From: Anseranas semipalmata
Taxonomy: Eukaryota > Chordata > Aves > Anseriformes > Anseranatidae
Direction of reading: 5' to 3'
DNA: 64,000 nt
Assembly (NCBI GenBank): GCA_013399115.1
Contig: VXAA01001241.1
Location: 37,282-101,281, forward strand
The position numbers and the translations under genes were made by a program. Of the stretch, positions 23,890 to 34,960 are shown piece by piece (the first letter of the stretch is position 1; each line of letters begins with the position of its first letter). The notes below the pieces were generated by a model. It did not search any database, was not told the DNA's origin, and saw nothing but the letters and a program-made list of their open reading frames with translations.

Positions 23890-24083
23890 TGGGCTGGGTG
23901 GTGTTTAGGGCCGGGTTGGTGCCGACGTGGAGGCTAACGCTGTCATTGTACTGGCTACTTGTGTGGAAGGTTTTTCCTGTGTGGGTTGCAGGGGCAGAGG
24001 GAGGAGGAATTTTCCACCCCCTCACACTTCCACCCAGCTATAAGAGGCATCCTAGTTCTCATCAACAGGATTCTGTCTAAGGT
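23890..24083 (+). promoter_or_regulatory. Promoter-like module with a splice donor (weak)
   Basis: A GC-richer interval followed by an ordered set of promoter-like signals. GGAATTTTCC at 24006-24015 resembles an NF-kB site, CACCC boxes lie at 24015-24036, a TATAAG box at 24039-24044, and about 38 bases further on a strong splice donor, AAG|GTGAGT (exon side ends at 24081). If real, the start site would be near 24068-24075 and the first exon very short. A solo LTR of an endogenous retrovirus could give the same arrangement, but I could not find matching LTR ends. All of this is motif reading; no transcript evidence is available. Confidence 0.2.
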
Positions 24084-25040
24084 GAGTGGAACTAGAGGTT
24101 AAAAAATGTGAGGGAGATAGGTTCCCCTCCCACCAAAAGAACATGTTCAGGCCAACAAAAAGTGTGTACATCGGTATTGAATATATTCAGTTATTTCATC
24201 CACAGAAATAGAACCTCTTTTCTTGCCGAAGAGTGAGACAATTGTATTTCTGATGGAGCAAAACCAAAGATGTTTTTACCTTATGGAAGGATGAATAAAA
24301 AGCCTGAACCCTAAGCTAAACTTCTGTTTTGTTCGAATTCCCTTCTGTGTTAGCCCGTTAACCATTAAAGACAACAACGACAAACCTTGCTTGTTAGCAC
24401 CCTGCAACCTGCCGGTCCTCTTTTTGTCTGCCCAGCCAGGAGCTGTGGCAGTGAAGTTGTCTTTGCCACTAAGTTGAAATTTTTTTGATGGCAGGCAGGC
24501 TGATAATTTCCATTTCTCTGAATAGAAGAGTTGTAAGATTAAGCCTCATTTTTAGAAATCAGAAGCATAAAACATGCTATCAACTTCTAATTTGTGAGAT
24601 GTGAGGTTCCTCAAAAATTGTATTCTCTGATCTTTCTGATCTAATACAACACCTAGAGAACACCTTAGCTGCTGTAAGAGTGGGGAAACCAACACATGAT
24701 AAATATATTTATACTTGTAAGATTTCTGCCTCTGGTTGGAAGCCTTTTTTCAGAAAAGCTGCGCTAGGAATGGAGCTTAGAGGAGCCCATCCCTTGTAAG
24801 TTCAAAGCAGTACAAAGTTAGCAATTGAGAAGGGGTGTTCTTTTTGTTTGGTTGGTTTTGTTTTTTGTTTTAAACAAATGCAGTACTCAGAGCTTGGATG
24901 AATGCTGCTTTCTCTGTTTGTTTGTTGCCAGCTGCTGGACAGGATATTTGTGGGGATAGTAGCTTTGTACTTTCAGCAAGTAATTTGGAATGCTTAACAG
25001 AAGGCACCAGGTATTTCCATGTCTTCTGTGTTTGCCTTAC
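24084..25040. other. AT-rich unique DNA
   Basis: A T/G-rich tract lies at 24840-24874. No gene is recognised on the plus strand. The 3' part of a minus-strand open frame (down to 24870) lies in this segment. Confidence 0.45.
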
Positions 25041-25248
25041 TTTCTCCTGCCGTTTATATTCTTTCTCCTGAAGTAAAGAATAAGAGATGTTTCTCTTTGA
25101 CAAGATAGTCTTCAAGAGAGTATCTACACACTTCTGTAAAACTTTGAAATATGAGATGATTAACTTTTTCTGGAGGTTTTGAATGTGTGTATGGTAGCAG
25201 GCAAGAAACAATGTAGAATTTTGAAATTCAGGAGAAAATAAAAGGTCT
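25041..25248 (-). other. Exon-like segment in a 129-codon minus-strand frame (weak)
   Basis: On the minus strand, TTTCTCCATGCTTTTCAG is a fair acceptor ending at 25249. The following 208 bases are fully open, and the segment ends at AAA|GTAAGG, a good donor (GTAAGG at 25040-25035) falling at a codon boundary. The wider open frame runs 24870-25259. The product would be lysine-rich and partly helical in look (KKLIISYFKVLQKCVDTLLK, then LLQEKEYKRQEK). I do not recognise it. Having matching acceptor, donor and open frame is better than most frames here, but one such case in 64 kb is not beyond chance. Confidence 0.18.
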
Positions 25249-26081
25249 CTGAAAAGCATGGAGAAATCAAGGATAATATAAAATTACAAATTTGTATTAA
25301 AGTCTATAATTAAATATATTTTTAAAAGCTAGGTTGTTACAATGTGGCAGACTGAATAACGAAGACATTTGGACTTGAATGGTCACATGGCCTATTGTGC
25401 AAAAAGTAACTGCCAAAGAAGTTTTGTATTGCTAATGTATATTAATAGCTAAGTAAATGTATGCTTTATGTTTGTTTTCCATGCAGCTTAGGGTATGCAA
25501 GTACTTGCATCTTCTAATGTGAATACATTTGTTTGAACTGAACAATATAGCACTCTGGGCAATTTTTATGCTATGGTATAGTGGGGAGAGGGGAAAAAAT
25601 ATATTACTTTTAGGTTTTGACCTCAGGCAAATGAAAGACTGTATTCATAAACCCCTCAAAAATCATGATTTTAATAGAAATGTTGAAAAAAATTGAAAGC
25701 CAGTCTAATAATCCCTTTAATGTAACACCAGTAAGGATCTTGTGATCCTAATGGAACTAACATGCTGTCATCGTTGACAGGCCGTTCTCGATCATTGTGC
25801 TTGTTTGAAAAGATGCACAGCATCCTTCAATTCCAAGGCTGAATGGGGTCATGCCACCATTGTTCTTGTAATCCAACACCATCTTTTAAAAAGTTTAAGA
25901 ACGACACTTGTGATATCATTATATCTATTTAGTTTCATATAATTCTCCCCTTGTTCACTATATATCCCCGTTAACTTAGAAGACCTTTTTGTACACTTCT
26001 GCTGTCCTATACAGGCTGAGGGGTTTCTGTGGTGTTCTGTGGCCACTGCCCTGCAAGGTCCTTGAAAAGCTCACTTGAAAG
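25249..26081. other. AT-rich unique DNA, no gene seen
   Basis: No open frame of interest and no recognised repeat. Confidence 0.5.
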
Positions 26082-26150
26082 TCATAGAAGCATAGAATAT
26101 CCCGAGTTGGAAGGGACCCATAAGGATCATCGAGTCCAACTCCTAAGTCC
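26082..26150 (-). mobile_element. CR1 3' terminal stub, minus strand
   Basis: The + strand reads TCATAGAAGCATAGAATATC, then CGAGTTGGAAGGGACCCATA and AGGATCATCGAGTCCAACTC, the reverse complement of a CR1 3' end. Only about 70 bases remain, so this is a very short 5'-truncated insertion or a remnant. Its terminal sequence matches the subfamily type seen at 1388-1827 (TTGGGATA-like) rather than that at 6833-7815. Confidence 0.92.
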
Positions 26151-28904
26151 TGTCATGCATTTAAATCATGCTAAGATATTTTAGTTGAAGTATACAACTA
26201 TAATGATTTTGTGTACCTCTTCTCATTAATGAAAAGTGAAAGTCACTGCTTTTTGGGTATCTTAAATAGGGCTTAAATAGTCCCCTACTTGTTATATATG
26301 TCTGATAATAGTGCCGTTCTACAGTAGAAGTTTACCTGCAGAAGAGTGCCAAATCTCATTTAGTTGCTAATTGTGGAGTATTCTTGTCAAACTGCATTTA
26401 ATCTCTCAACCTTTTGTTTCTTTCAGCATGTGTAAGCCTTTTGGTTTGGCATCTGCTTTCTTGTCAGTTGTTCTGTGTAGTGTATGTACTTTATTTGATG
26501 ACTGTGTTGAGTTAACCCTCCTGTTAACTTAAACCCTATGAACTACTTTTCTGCAGTGTCGTATCTTGTAGCCTTTCCTAAGTAGTCATCTTTATGTTTA
26601 TTTGGAGAGCAGTATAGCTAGAAATCTAAGACTAATCCTTCCAATTTCTAGAAGTCTGTAATCTTCAGATTGCTACTTTTCTTTTGGACTTGTATCTGTT
26701 TATTGCCTGGAAAGAGAGACGTATGTAAGGAGGAGTGGGTAGGAATGGGACTGCCAATACTGGCTGTCTGTAGTGTTCAGTTCAGACAGCCTTATCTGCA
26801 TCAGTCACTGATCTAAAAAGTACAGGTGTTTCAGTATATGTTCAAAATTATCAAGTGTGCAACTCCCATGCAAATGGTATTACATAATAAAAAACATCCC
26901 AGCTATGTGGCTTTTCTTGTAGAATTAAGATGGGGGGGAAGTGTATTGTACCTCATGAAGCACAGTTTATAAAGAAGATCTTGTACTCCCTGCTGGGAAT
27001 TTTTGCCTGAGTTATAAGTAAAGAATCTGGCCCAAATGGAGTGCATTGGGAAATGGTTGGGAGACTTTAACAATTTCATATTATTTAGTATAAGCCAAGA
27101 AATAGTCTGTAATTACTGACAGGTGGTCTAGAATTGGACACTGAAATTGCCTACGTAATTGTAGATTGATGATGTTTTATGTATATCCATTTTGATTTTA
27201 ACATCAATTCACTAGTCATCACATAATTATATATAAAGAGACTTTACAAGATACCTGTTATTTCCTGAGGATCCATTACAGTCCGTCAGACAAAATATGT
27301 ATTCATTTTTTAAACTATGTATTATAATACAAGGATTTGCAAAATAAGTGTTATTTACCCAATAGACTGTGAAGATTTCCTTGGAATCGCTGTAAATAGA
27401 TACTCTGCTCCTGTTTAGGTAAATCTGAGATAACATGTTATGAGCTGCACGGAGTTGTTCCTGTGTAACAAAAAAGCAATATCCTTGGGGCTGCAGAAGG
27501 TTCAGTTAATGCAAGGTTTACCTTGATTTTATCAATAATCTAAAATACAGACTCCCTGAAGCCAGTTATGCCACAGTCCTGCATGTGAAGAATCCCACCC
27601 AGCCCAGCGGAATGAATCGTCCTCAGAGTTGAGCGCAACCAGTGAGGTCCAACAAAATGAAGACCAGGGCTTGTGCTCTCTGAATGTTTTCAAGGCTGAC
27701 TTTTGAATCTCAGGCTGCCAGACTGCCTTCTGTAGTTGCTGGAGAAGTATCACAGTATCCCTTATGTTTACTTAGAGGTATGTGAGTTGATAACTTTGTA
27801 GGTATCTTAAAGATTTTATCTTTGTAGATATCTTAGATATTCTTAAACTTTGCATTTTCAGAGCAGTATTTTTAACTGAAGACTGTTCCTCTTCCAGACA
27901 TACTATAAATGCATAGTCTATTGTTAAGCATGATTATTTGCAGATTCCGCTAGTAAAAAGCAAGACTTTTTTTCTGTCAGTCACCAATAATGCTAAAGCA
28001 GATTATGGCATGGGGGGAGAGGAGTAAATGAGGTATTAGTTTGCAGTTTTGAGGCATCTTAAGGGAATTAATATTTGCCTTTGCAGGTTTTTGCAAGCCA
28101 GAAATTGCACTGAGATTTTTACCATGTGGGTGGTGGTGTTTTGTTTTGTGTTTTTGTTGTTTTGTTTGTTTTGTTTTAATATTTAATGATTGTCTTTAGA
28201 GTCGTTTTGCTTGGAACTGAGTACATAATCTTACTCTTCCCAGTGGAATAAGTTACAGCTGGAGTTCCAAGCCCACAGTGGGGCTAAGTCTTCCCCGACT
28301 CTAGTGACTTTGAATTATTCTTATTTGATAATGTCTTAGAATCTGGACTTTATAAGCCAGCTGTGCTGGAAAGTTTCTAAATACCTGGTTGGGACAATTT
28401 TTTTTTAATTTTTCTGGCTTGAGTTTCATGGATTCAGTTTCAGTCATACTTTACTGGCTCTAGATTGATACATTTTAATATCAATGAGAAGTAGGAATTA
28501 TTTCTTCTTAAAAATGTATAGAAAATTTTCTGTGTCAAACCATAAACGAGTGTTTTCAAATGTAGTGTCTTAAAAAAGGAAAAAAAAAATATATAAGCAA
28601 CTGATTCTGCAGTGGTCAGGCTCTGAAGAACCTGTCCTTTGACTTTGAGATGTGGTCTTCTAGAAGTTTTCTGGATCTTTGACTGAAAATGTTAATACAG
28701 AACAAATGCTTAATACCCAGCATTGCAAAAATCTTAGTAAATGCATCACCAGAATACTTCTAATTTTCTCAAATAAACGTATGCATTGTCACTGACATAA
28801 GTGGGATTGTACAAATACTGATTTTTTGTTGGTTAATTACATCGGTGGTACATTTTACAAATATATAGGGCCAGATAGTGGAATTCATACAGCAAAGTGA
28901 TCCT
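26151..28904. other. AT-rich unique DNA, no gene seen
   Basis: It holds a GTTTT-type tract at 28139-28178. Open frames at 27227-27436 and 27532-27753 (both minus) resemble no family I know. Confidence 0.45.
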
Positions 28905-29160
28905 GTTGTCTTACAGATGGGGAGGTCCCGTCCCTTTATGCCCTGCAACAGCAGTTAGGGACCTTGTGCCTCAGGCAGTCTTGGCCTCTGCTAGTGCCAC
29001 GCTGTCTGCTGCCACCCTGAGATGGGGCCACAGCGCTTTCGTCTGCTTCCCTGGGGAGAGGGGCAGCTGCTTGAGGGGGGGCCCACAGAGGTCGGGATGG
29101 CAAGAGACCATGTGCTGAGCAGCTCATCCTTGTGCTGGAGTACTCGAAGTGAAGAGCAGA
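28905..29160. other. GC-richer patch after an acceptor-like site
   Basis: TCCTGTTGTCTTACAG at 28901-28916 resembles a 3' splice site. It is followed by about 240 bases clearly richer in G and C than the flanks, including a G7 run at 29075-29081 and two G4 runs at 29053-29063. Both strands are open for 60-70 codons (28897-29118 plus, 28936-29127 minus), a side effect of GC content. No donor follows at a suitable place, and it does not match CR1. Identity unknown. Confidence 0.25.
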
Positions 29161-32100
29161 GTATGACCCACTTTAATCAGTAGTTTGTGCACTGAATGAT
29201 CAAAATAAGAGTGAACTGAAACAGCTTTTTAGAAGTTTGTAGCAAATCTGCGAATAAGTGATGAAAGATTGGTGTTGAAGTCATAGAACATGATACTATG
29301 GGATATGGCATTCCCTTTTATGTATGGTAATTCTGTTGGTAGAATGATTGGGACAAGACTTGTGTTTTAACTTTAATGAGTCAGTATGAAGCTGAAATAA
29401 CTTGCCAACAAATTCATGTGTTTCAGTTGTTTTTTAAACTGCATTTTACATGAGGGGAAATTGCAAATAGGAAATGTCACGGATTCACTTGAGGCATTAC
29501 AATTCCAGAGGCATGAAGCTAATACATATTTGTCTCATTACTGTCACCAGATTAAAGTTGGTCCACGGATGGCAGCAGTTTGTAACTCTTAGGAGACATA
29601 GTTACAAATGACCTGTGGGAGGTCACAGATACCACAACTTCCGAAATGCATATTGCAAGTATTTCATTAATAAGAAATGAGGAAAAAGATGTTCATCATC
29701 GTTCAAAAAGCTGTTTTTCCTTGAAAAAGAGTTAGAAGGGTTTTATTTCCAAGTCCCCATTGATCACATCTTTGTGGACCATAATGTATAGGAGTAGGAG
29801 GGCAGTGCAATCCTGGATACTTACTGAAGTCTCTCTGTTACCTTACTAGATTAATACAACTAATCCATTTTGCTATGTTGTTTGCCTATTGATTTTATTT
29901 TGCTTACATCTGTCTAGAACATAGATGGGCAATAGGTAGTGTATGGGGGCTTTTAAATGTGTTCTATATGCAGAGGTTTTCATTCTCTTTCTTGTTTGGC
30001 TTCCGTTGACATCTCAAACCTAGAATTCACTACAGTAATTCCCACCCAGGGTACATCTCAGCAAGCACATTGTGTGGGTGCTGCTGCTGTGTTAGCTGAA
30101 TCAAGGTACCACAGAGAGACTGAAAGGCCTTCTTAAGATGTAAACTCCCGTGTCTGAAATCAACTGGATGTAATTTTAACCCAATTCACCCAGTCTTGCC
30201 CATAGACATTAAATAATGTTAAATGTTTTGCATGTTAAGATTAGCCAATTAGATGTAGAATAACAAAACCAAGCTACATTTGCTTTGCCCATTAATACTG
30301 TGGGATTTTTTTGTTTATACTGGAGTAACACGCTCTAGATATGTCTGCTTAGGAAGGTGTTTAGATATTTCCATTTAGTGTGTTCATCTGCATATTTTAG
30401 AAGGTTGCATGCCTATTGAATGGTGAGAGCTATAGTTAATGTATTAAATAATTTGTCTGACAACTACATTGTCTTTCCTTGTAATTCTAGGTGCAGTTTA
30501 AGGCGTCAGCTTTGATTCATAAAGCCACACATGGATTGATTTGTAAAGCCATGAGTGGGTATCTGACAGACTGCTTCTCTTCCCATTTGTAATGAAGGTG
30601 TGACACCAGAGTATTGATTGCTATCTTCAGTCACTTTGCATGCAAAGGATTGCAAAAGGTGATAAGAGTTGGGGAGGGTCTGTATGATGTATGTATGTAT
30701 ATAAATAAATAATAATACTATCCGCTGCCAGAGTAGCAGGTATCAGCCAAGTCTTTTAGCTCATTCATATAAAGTTAGTTTTTCCGGTGTGATTGACCAA
30801 AGTGAATGCCAGCAGTTAAAGGAATCGCAGAGGTTGCTCAACGAGAAGTGCCAGTGTCAAAGTGATCTGAACCACAGTGTTTAAAATAATAATAATAATA
30901 AAAGTCTTTATCCCACCTTAAGTAATTTTGTGAAAGAGGTAATTTTTTTTCCATCCGCACTAGAAGAAGTATTTGAAGTAGTTGTAGTCCTTATAGCCTT
31001 ATGACTTGTGTGATCAGAAGACCCAAACTGCTTCCTTTACTCTATGGTTTAGAGATCCAGGCAATCCCAGAGTGATTTTACCCTGTCTTGTGAATGTGAA
31101 TTCTTAGAGGACTCTCTATTATTTTCCCCTACCTTTTACATCTAGCTATAATGTATTAGTGAGGAAGTATCTCAAGAATTGTGTTTTCTTGAGCATTAAA
31201 AAAACAGTTTACATCCTTGAAGGGGAAAATGAGTTACATGGAGGTGAAGAGAGCCCTTCTGTATGAGTGAGAGAGGAGGGTGGAGGGGGAACAACAAAGC
31301 CACGTTTCTAAACCATCAGTCTGAAGAGTGAAGACTTTGAATATGCACAGAGGAAAGTATTTCCATTACAAAACTTTTTAGTACCGTTTGAATCTTTTAG
31401 AACTAGAGCACTTTTTTTCCCTTACAGATGGGAAGGAAGACCTTTAAAAGATGTCTTACTGCTATGATAACATATTGTATCTCTTTGTGCTTATGTTATA
31501 GTCAAGGGATTTTGTGGAACATACATTTCTTTCAGTCTCTTCGTTTCTGTGAATTGGCTTGCTTTTCAAATTAAGTCTGAGTTATACTGATGGGTAACTT
31601 TTACCAGACTGGAAATGGGGGGGCTTGACTGTGTGTAATGAGCAAATTGAGATTATTTATGTGAACATGCAAACCACAATAATTAGTTCCACGTACCTTT
31701 TCCAAAATAGAACCCTAAAAAGAAATAAAATATTCATATATGGCAGAAATCTGAAACAAGACTTGAAAGCTGCATTTGCAGGCCATTGTTAAATGTGTTT
31801 GCGTATTTGATGGCAAAGCGTGTTGGCTCCTTTAGAGCTTCAGCATTGGTCTTGTGTGACAGAAAGGAGAAACAGCTTAGAATTTCTTAGGTTAGCTGGG
31901 ATATCACATCTTATTTTATGAAATAAAGAACCAAAAATAGGCAAGTAAACTTGCTGCATTTTTCAGCCTTGATGTGGGGCGTATGGGGGGAGGGAAATCA
32001 AACAAACCTTGTACATTTCCATTCAAATACAAATCAACGCTCATTCAATTGAAAATTCCTGATACTAAACATAAATCCTAATAATAATCATTCTTAGTGA

Positions 32101-33980
32101 TACAGAGGATTTCACTTACACCTGCATCAGAAAAGTCTGTTAAGGATTTGTGACGTTAACTGTGAATGCTTCATAATTGTGACAAGGATTGTGGGTGTCA
32201 GCCTGTTTAGATAGAAAACTGGAGCAGCAAGGAGGTAGTGTATGTAAGGAGGAAACGTTCTTTCATTTCATTTCATTCACTAATAGTGTTCTTTGTGATT
32301 TCCATAATCTGTCTTTTGCATCTTCTGGCAGAAATGTCAAAGCCTATTACAAAGTAGGAATCTAAAATCCCCGGTATTATAGAATTGAACAGAGCCTGAG
32401 ATTTTAAGGTGCAAAGCGACGTATGAGTGCTTCTCCAACTTTTGTTTTTATATGAATCCAAAATAAAACTCTTTGACTTATTGCTCACAGTTCATTACAT
32501 TTAACAGGTTAACGAACACTGTGAAATCTATTGCAAATTTTTTGAAGTATGTGGAAGCAGTACAGGGATATATGTCTCAAGATTCTTCCATGTTCTTCAA
32601 TTCTGCAAACAAAGGTCGTACTTTGGAACTGAAGAAATCTTGATTCATCACCAAGCAGACCTCTAGCAACTCCTGATTATTGCATTGAGATTGAAGTCAT
32701 GAGAAATATCTTGTCAGCCTGTATTAAAGTGCTGTTACGTCTTCTATGGTAAGATATTCATTTTTGAGAAAGGTGGCTTTCTACATCCTGTAGATAATAC
32801 AAGATATTATAACTCACAGAAAATATGAAGCTAAATGGCCTAACACTGATCAAAGAAGGCTGTCAAGTAGAAAGTTGAATGTCATCTTTTCTCTAATTAA
32901 TTGTTTCTTCTTGTTTTGTAATGTTGCTTCTTAATGAAAGCTTGGATAGCGAATCAGTCATCCTTTTTTTTCAGGAAGAGAATGTAGTAAAATATAGGCT
33001 GCTAAGGTGCGAAATAGTGTAGTAAAGAAAAGAGTTAGGTGGACAGAAAATTAGTCACGCATTTTCCCCCTCTTGTTGTCTGCTGAGTATCTACCAAAAT
33101 CAGGATGCACAGTAGCCAACTGCCTACTTCAAGCGCACAGCTAAAAGTAGCTTTCTCATCTGATCTTGTGAGAGGAATGCAGCGGTCTCTCCAGCTCTTT
33201 TGGGTGATATACAAATGTAGCTCTGTGGCACCTTTTTGGGAATGGCAGTTTTCCTACCTACCAGACAATTCCAGTCTAACACATGTAAAACTCATACACC
33301 GCACTAATGTTGTCAGTTTTTCCTATAACTTGTAAACTCCTGAGTATTTTTATAGCTGAGGAAAGACACCATTGGCCAATCCATATTTTATCGACTCTTC
33401 CTGTTATAGGAGTAGTCTCAGATTGATGAGTCACTATTCATTTTCATTTGAAGCTTTTCACGTATGTATTTTTTTGCCATGCTATCTGTCAGCTAAAAAT
33501 AACTCGCTTGCAAAAATGACAGAACAAATTTTACAAAGAAATAATAAGATCTACTGCTGTGAACTTGTCACTTCAGGCAAAAGCAGTTGCTTATGCAGGC
33601 TGGAATGTTCCTCTGATGTCTTTAAATAACTTAATTAGTCAATAAGATATGGTTTAATTATTTAAGTGTCAAAAAAGATGAGCTCTTGATATTTACATGG
33701 ACCCACTGTTTACTCTTTTTAGAGTATTTCTTTATATTAGAGCTGCAAGTACTTGCAAAAACCCATCTGGCTGGCAAACCATCTTTTTGTTTACAAAAAC
33801 AGAAGCTTTTAGCCACTGCAAGCTCTCGAGTGTTTCCTGCTGGGATCCCAAGCTAACATTTTTGCCAGCAGGCACCACTCTCAGTTCATGGGGATCTGCT
33901 GTCACCAAAAGAGATTTTCCTTCACGTGTTTGTCCTTTTTGTTGTAGCCTCTGAGGTGACTGATCCGTAGGAGAACCTCA
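29161..33980. other. Unique DNA, no gene seen
   Basis: Nearly 5 kb. It contains TATG/AAAT microsatellite sequence at 30683-30716, an (ATA)n tract at about 30886-30902, and (TTTCA)n at 32261-32276. Several plus-strand open frames follow one another between 33105 and 33954 (76, 85 and 85 codons), but they are in unrelated positions, lack splice partners and look like chance. Confidence 0.45.
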
Positions 33981-34340
33981 CTTTCTGTCTTTCTGCAAAG
34001 CACTTCGGTCGGTATGCACTGTGCATGTTCTCTGCTTGGACTGGCGTCTTCCAGCCCTGTGTTGTCGGCCGTCTCCTCCACCCAGCAGACACCTGTTTCT
34101 CTTCAGTGAAATTTCATCCCCTCGGCATCAGTTCATAGGGTCTGTCTCAGAGGATGAACTCAAATAACTTCTATAACGTGGCTGTCTGTGATATCAACAC
34201 AATATACTTGGGTGGCTGTGTGGTAATCTGAGTTTATTTACAGAAGACATGCACAGTGGGCAGAGAACGTAAGGGAGCTTGTTTGCGGGAATTACGATAT
34301 TTGCCTGTATCAGCGAAGCCCGTTGAGCTCCTACATAATG
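33981..34340. other. Mild CpG-containing patch, identity unknown
   Basis: Compared with its surroundings this stretch keeps several CpGs (TTCGGTCGG, GGCGTC, GTCGGCCGTC, CCTCGGC, AACGTGG, TTGCGGG, TACGAT, AGCGAAGCCCG). No repeat family or coding frame was recognised. It may be a diverged repeat or a functional element. Confidence 0.25.
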
Positions 34341-34659
34341 GTGCTTACACTTCCCTGTTGAGCAAAAAGTGGAGATGGTAGAGAGCTTGGGAGGTGGAAG
34401 GGGGAAGAGGAAGTGCTAAGGCAAATTGACCATGAACAAAACAAATTTACTGTTTTCTCCTGGGTTTTTGATTATCCCAAAGACAGTCAGAAAACTGAAT
34501 TGCTTTTCTGCTACCCAAATTATTTTCTGTTATTGGGATGCTTGCCAGAGGTTTTTTTTTTTTTTTTCCACTTTTTTCTTTTGAAAGAAAAGGTTAACTG
34601 AGGTAGAAACTGCAGATTTTGAAAATGACAGTGTATGCCTCAGTTACACTGAGTGCACG

Positions 34660-34960
34660 AAGAGAAGATTGTGAAAAGGTATTATTTCACATCTTCATTA
34701 CCATCTTTATCTTACGTCTCTTAATTTAGCCTTTATTGCACAAGGAAGATAATAACAATGACAATGTGTTTTTCACATGATATTTTCTCAAGGAAAGCAA
34801 TGGAAGTGCCGTTAATTAAATGATTTAAGAGGACTAGAAAAAAGCCTTGAAAGTATTTCAGGCAGGACTGCTTTGGCGTGTGTGGAATAATCTGTTGAGA
34901 CTCATATTCCACAGCGTTCCACAGTATTTGTTTTAAGACCGTTTTTTGTTCTTATTGAAA
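34660..34960. other. Candidate conserved non-coding element
   Basis: Simple-repeat-free sequence with homeodomain-type cores (CTTAATTTAGC, GTTAATTAAATGATTTAAG) and a TTTATTGCAC motif. It has no open frame and no CR1 similarity. The texture suggests an enhancer-type element, but conservation cannot be seen from one genome. Confidence 0.2.

Noticed and set aside
32963..33020. Strong acceptor (CCTTTTTTTTCAG) and possible 32-nt microexon ending at AAG|GTGCGA
   Set aside because: The donor is weak and the segment too short to separate from chance.
33105..33954. Three consecutive plus-strand open frames of 76-85 codons
   Set aside because: They have no shared splice structure, similar domains or regulatory signals. 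Runs of such frames occur by chance in 64 kb.
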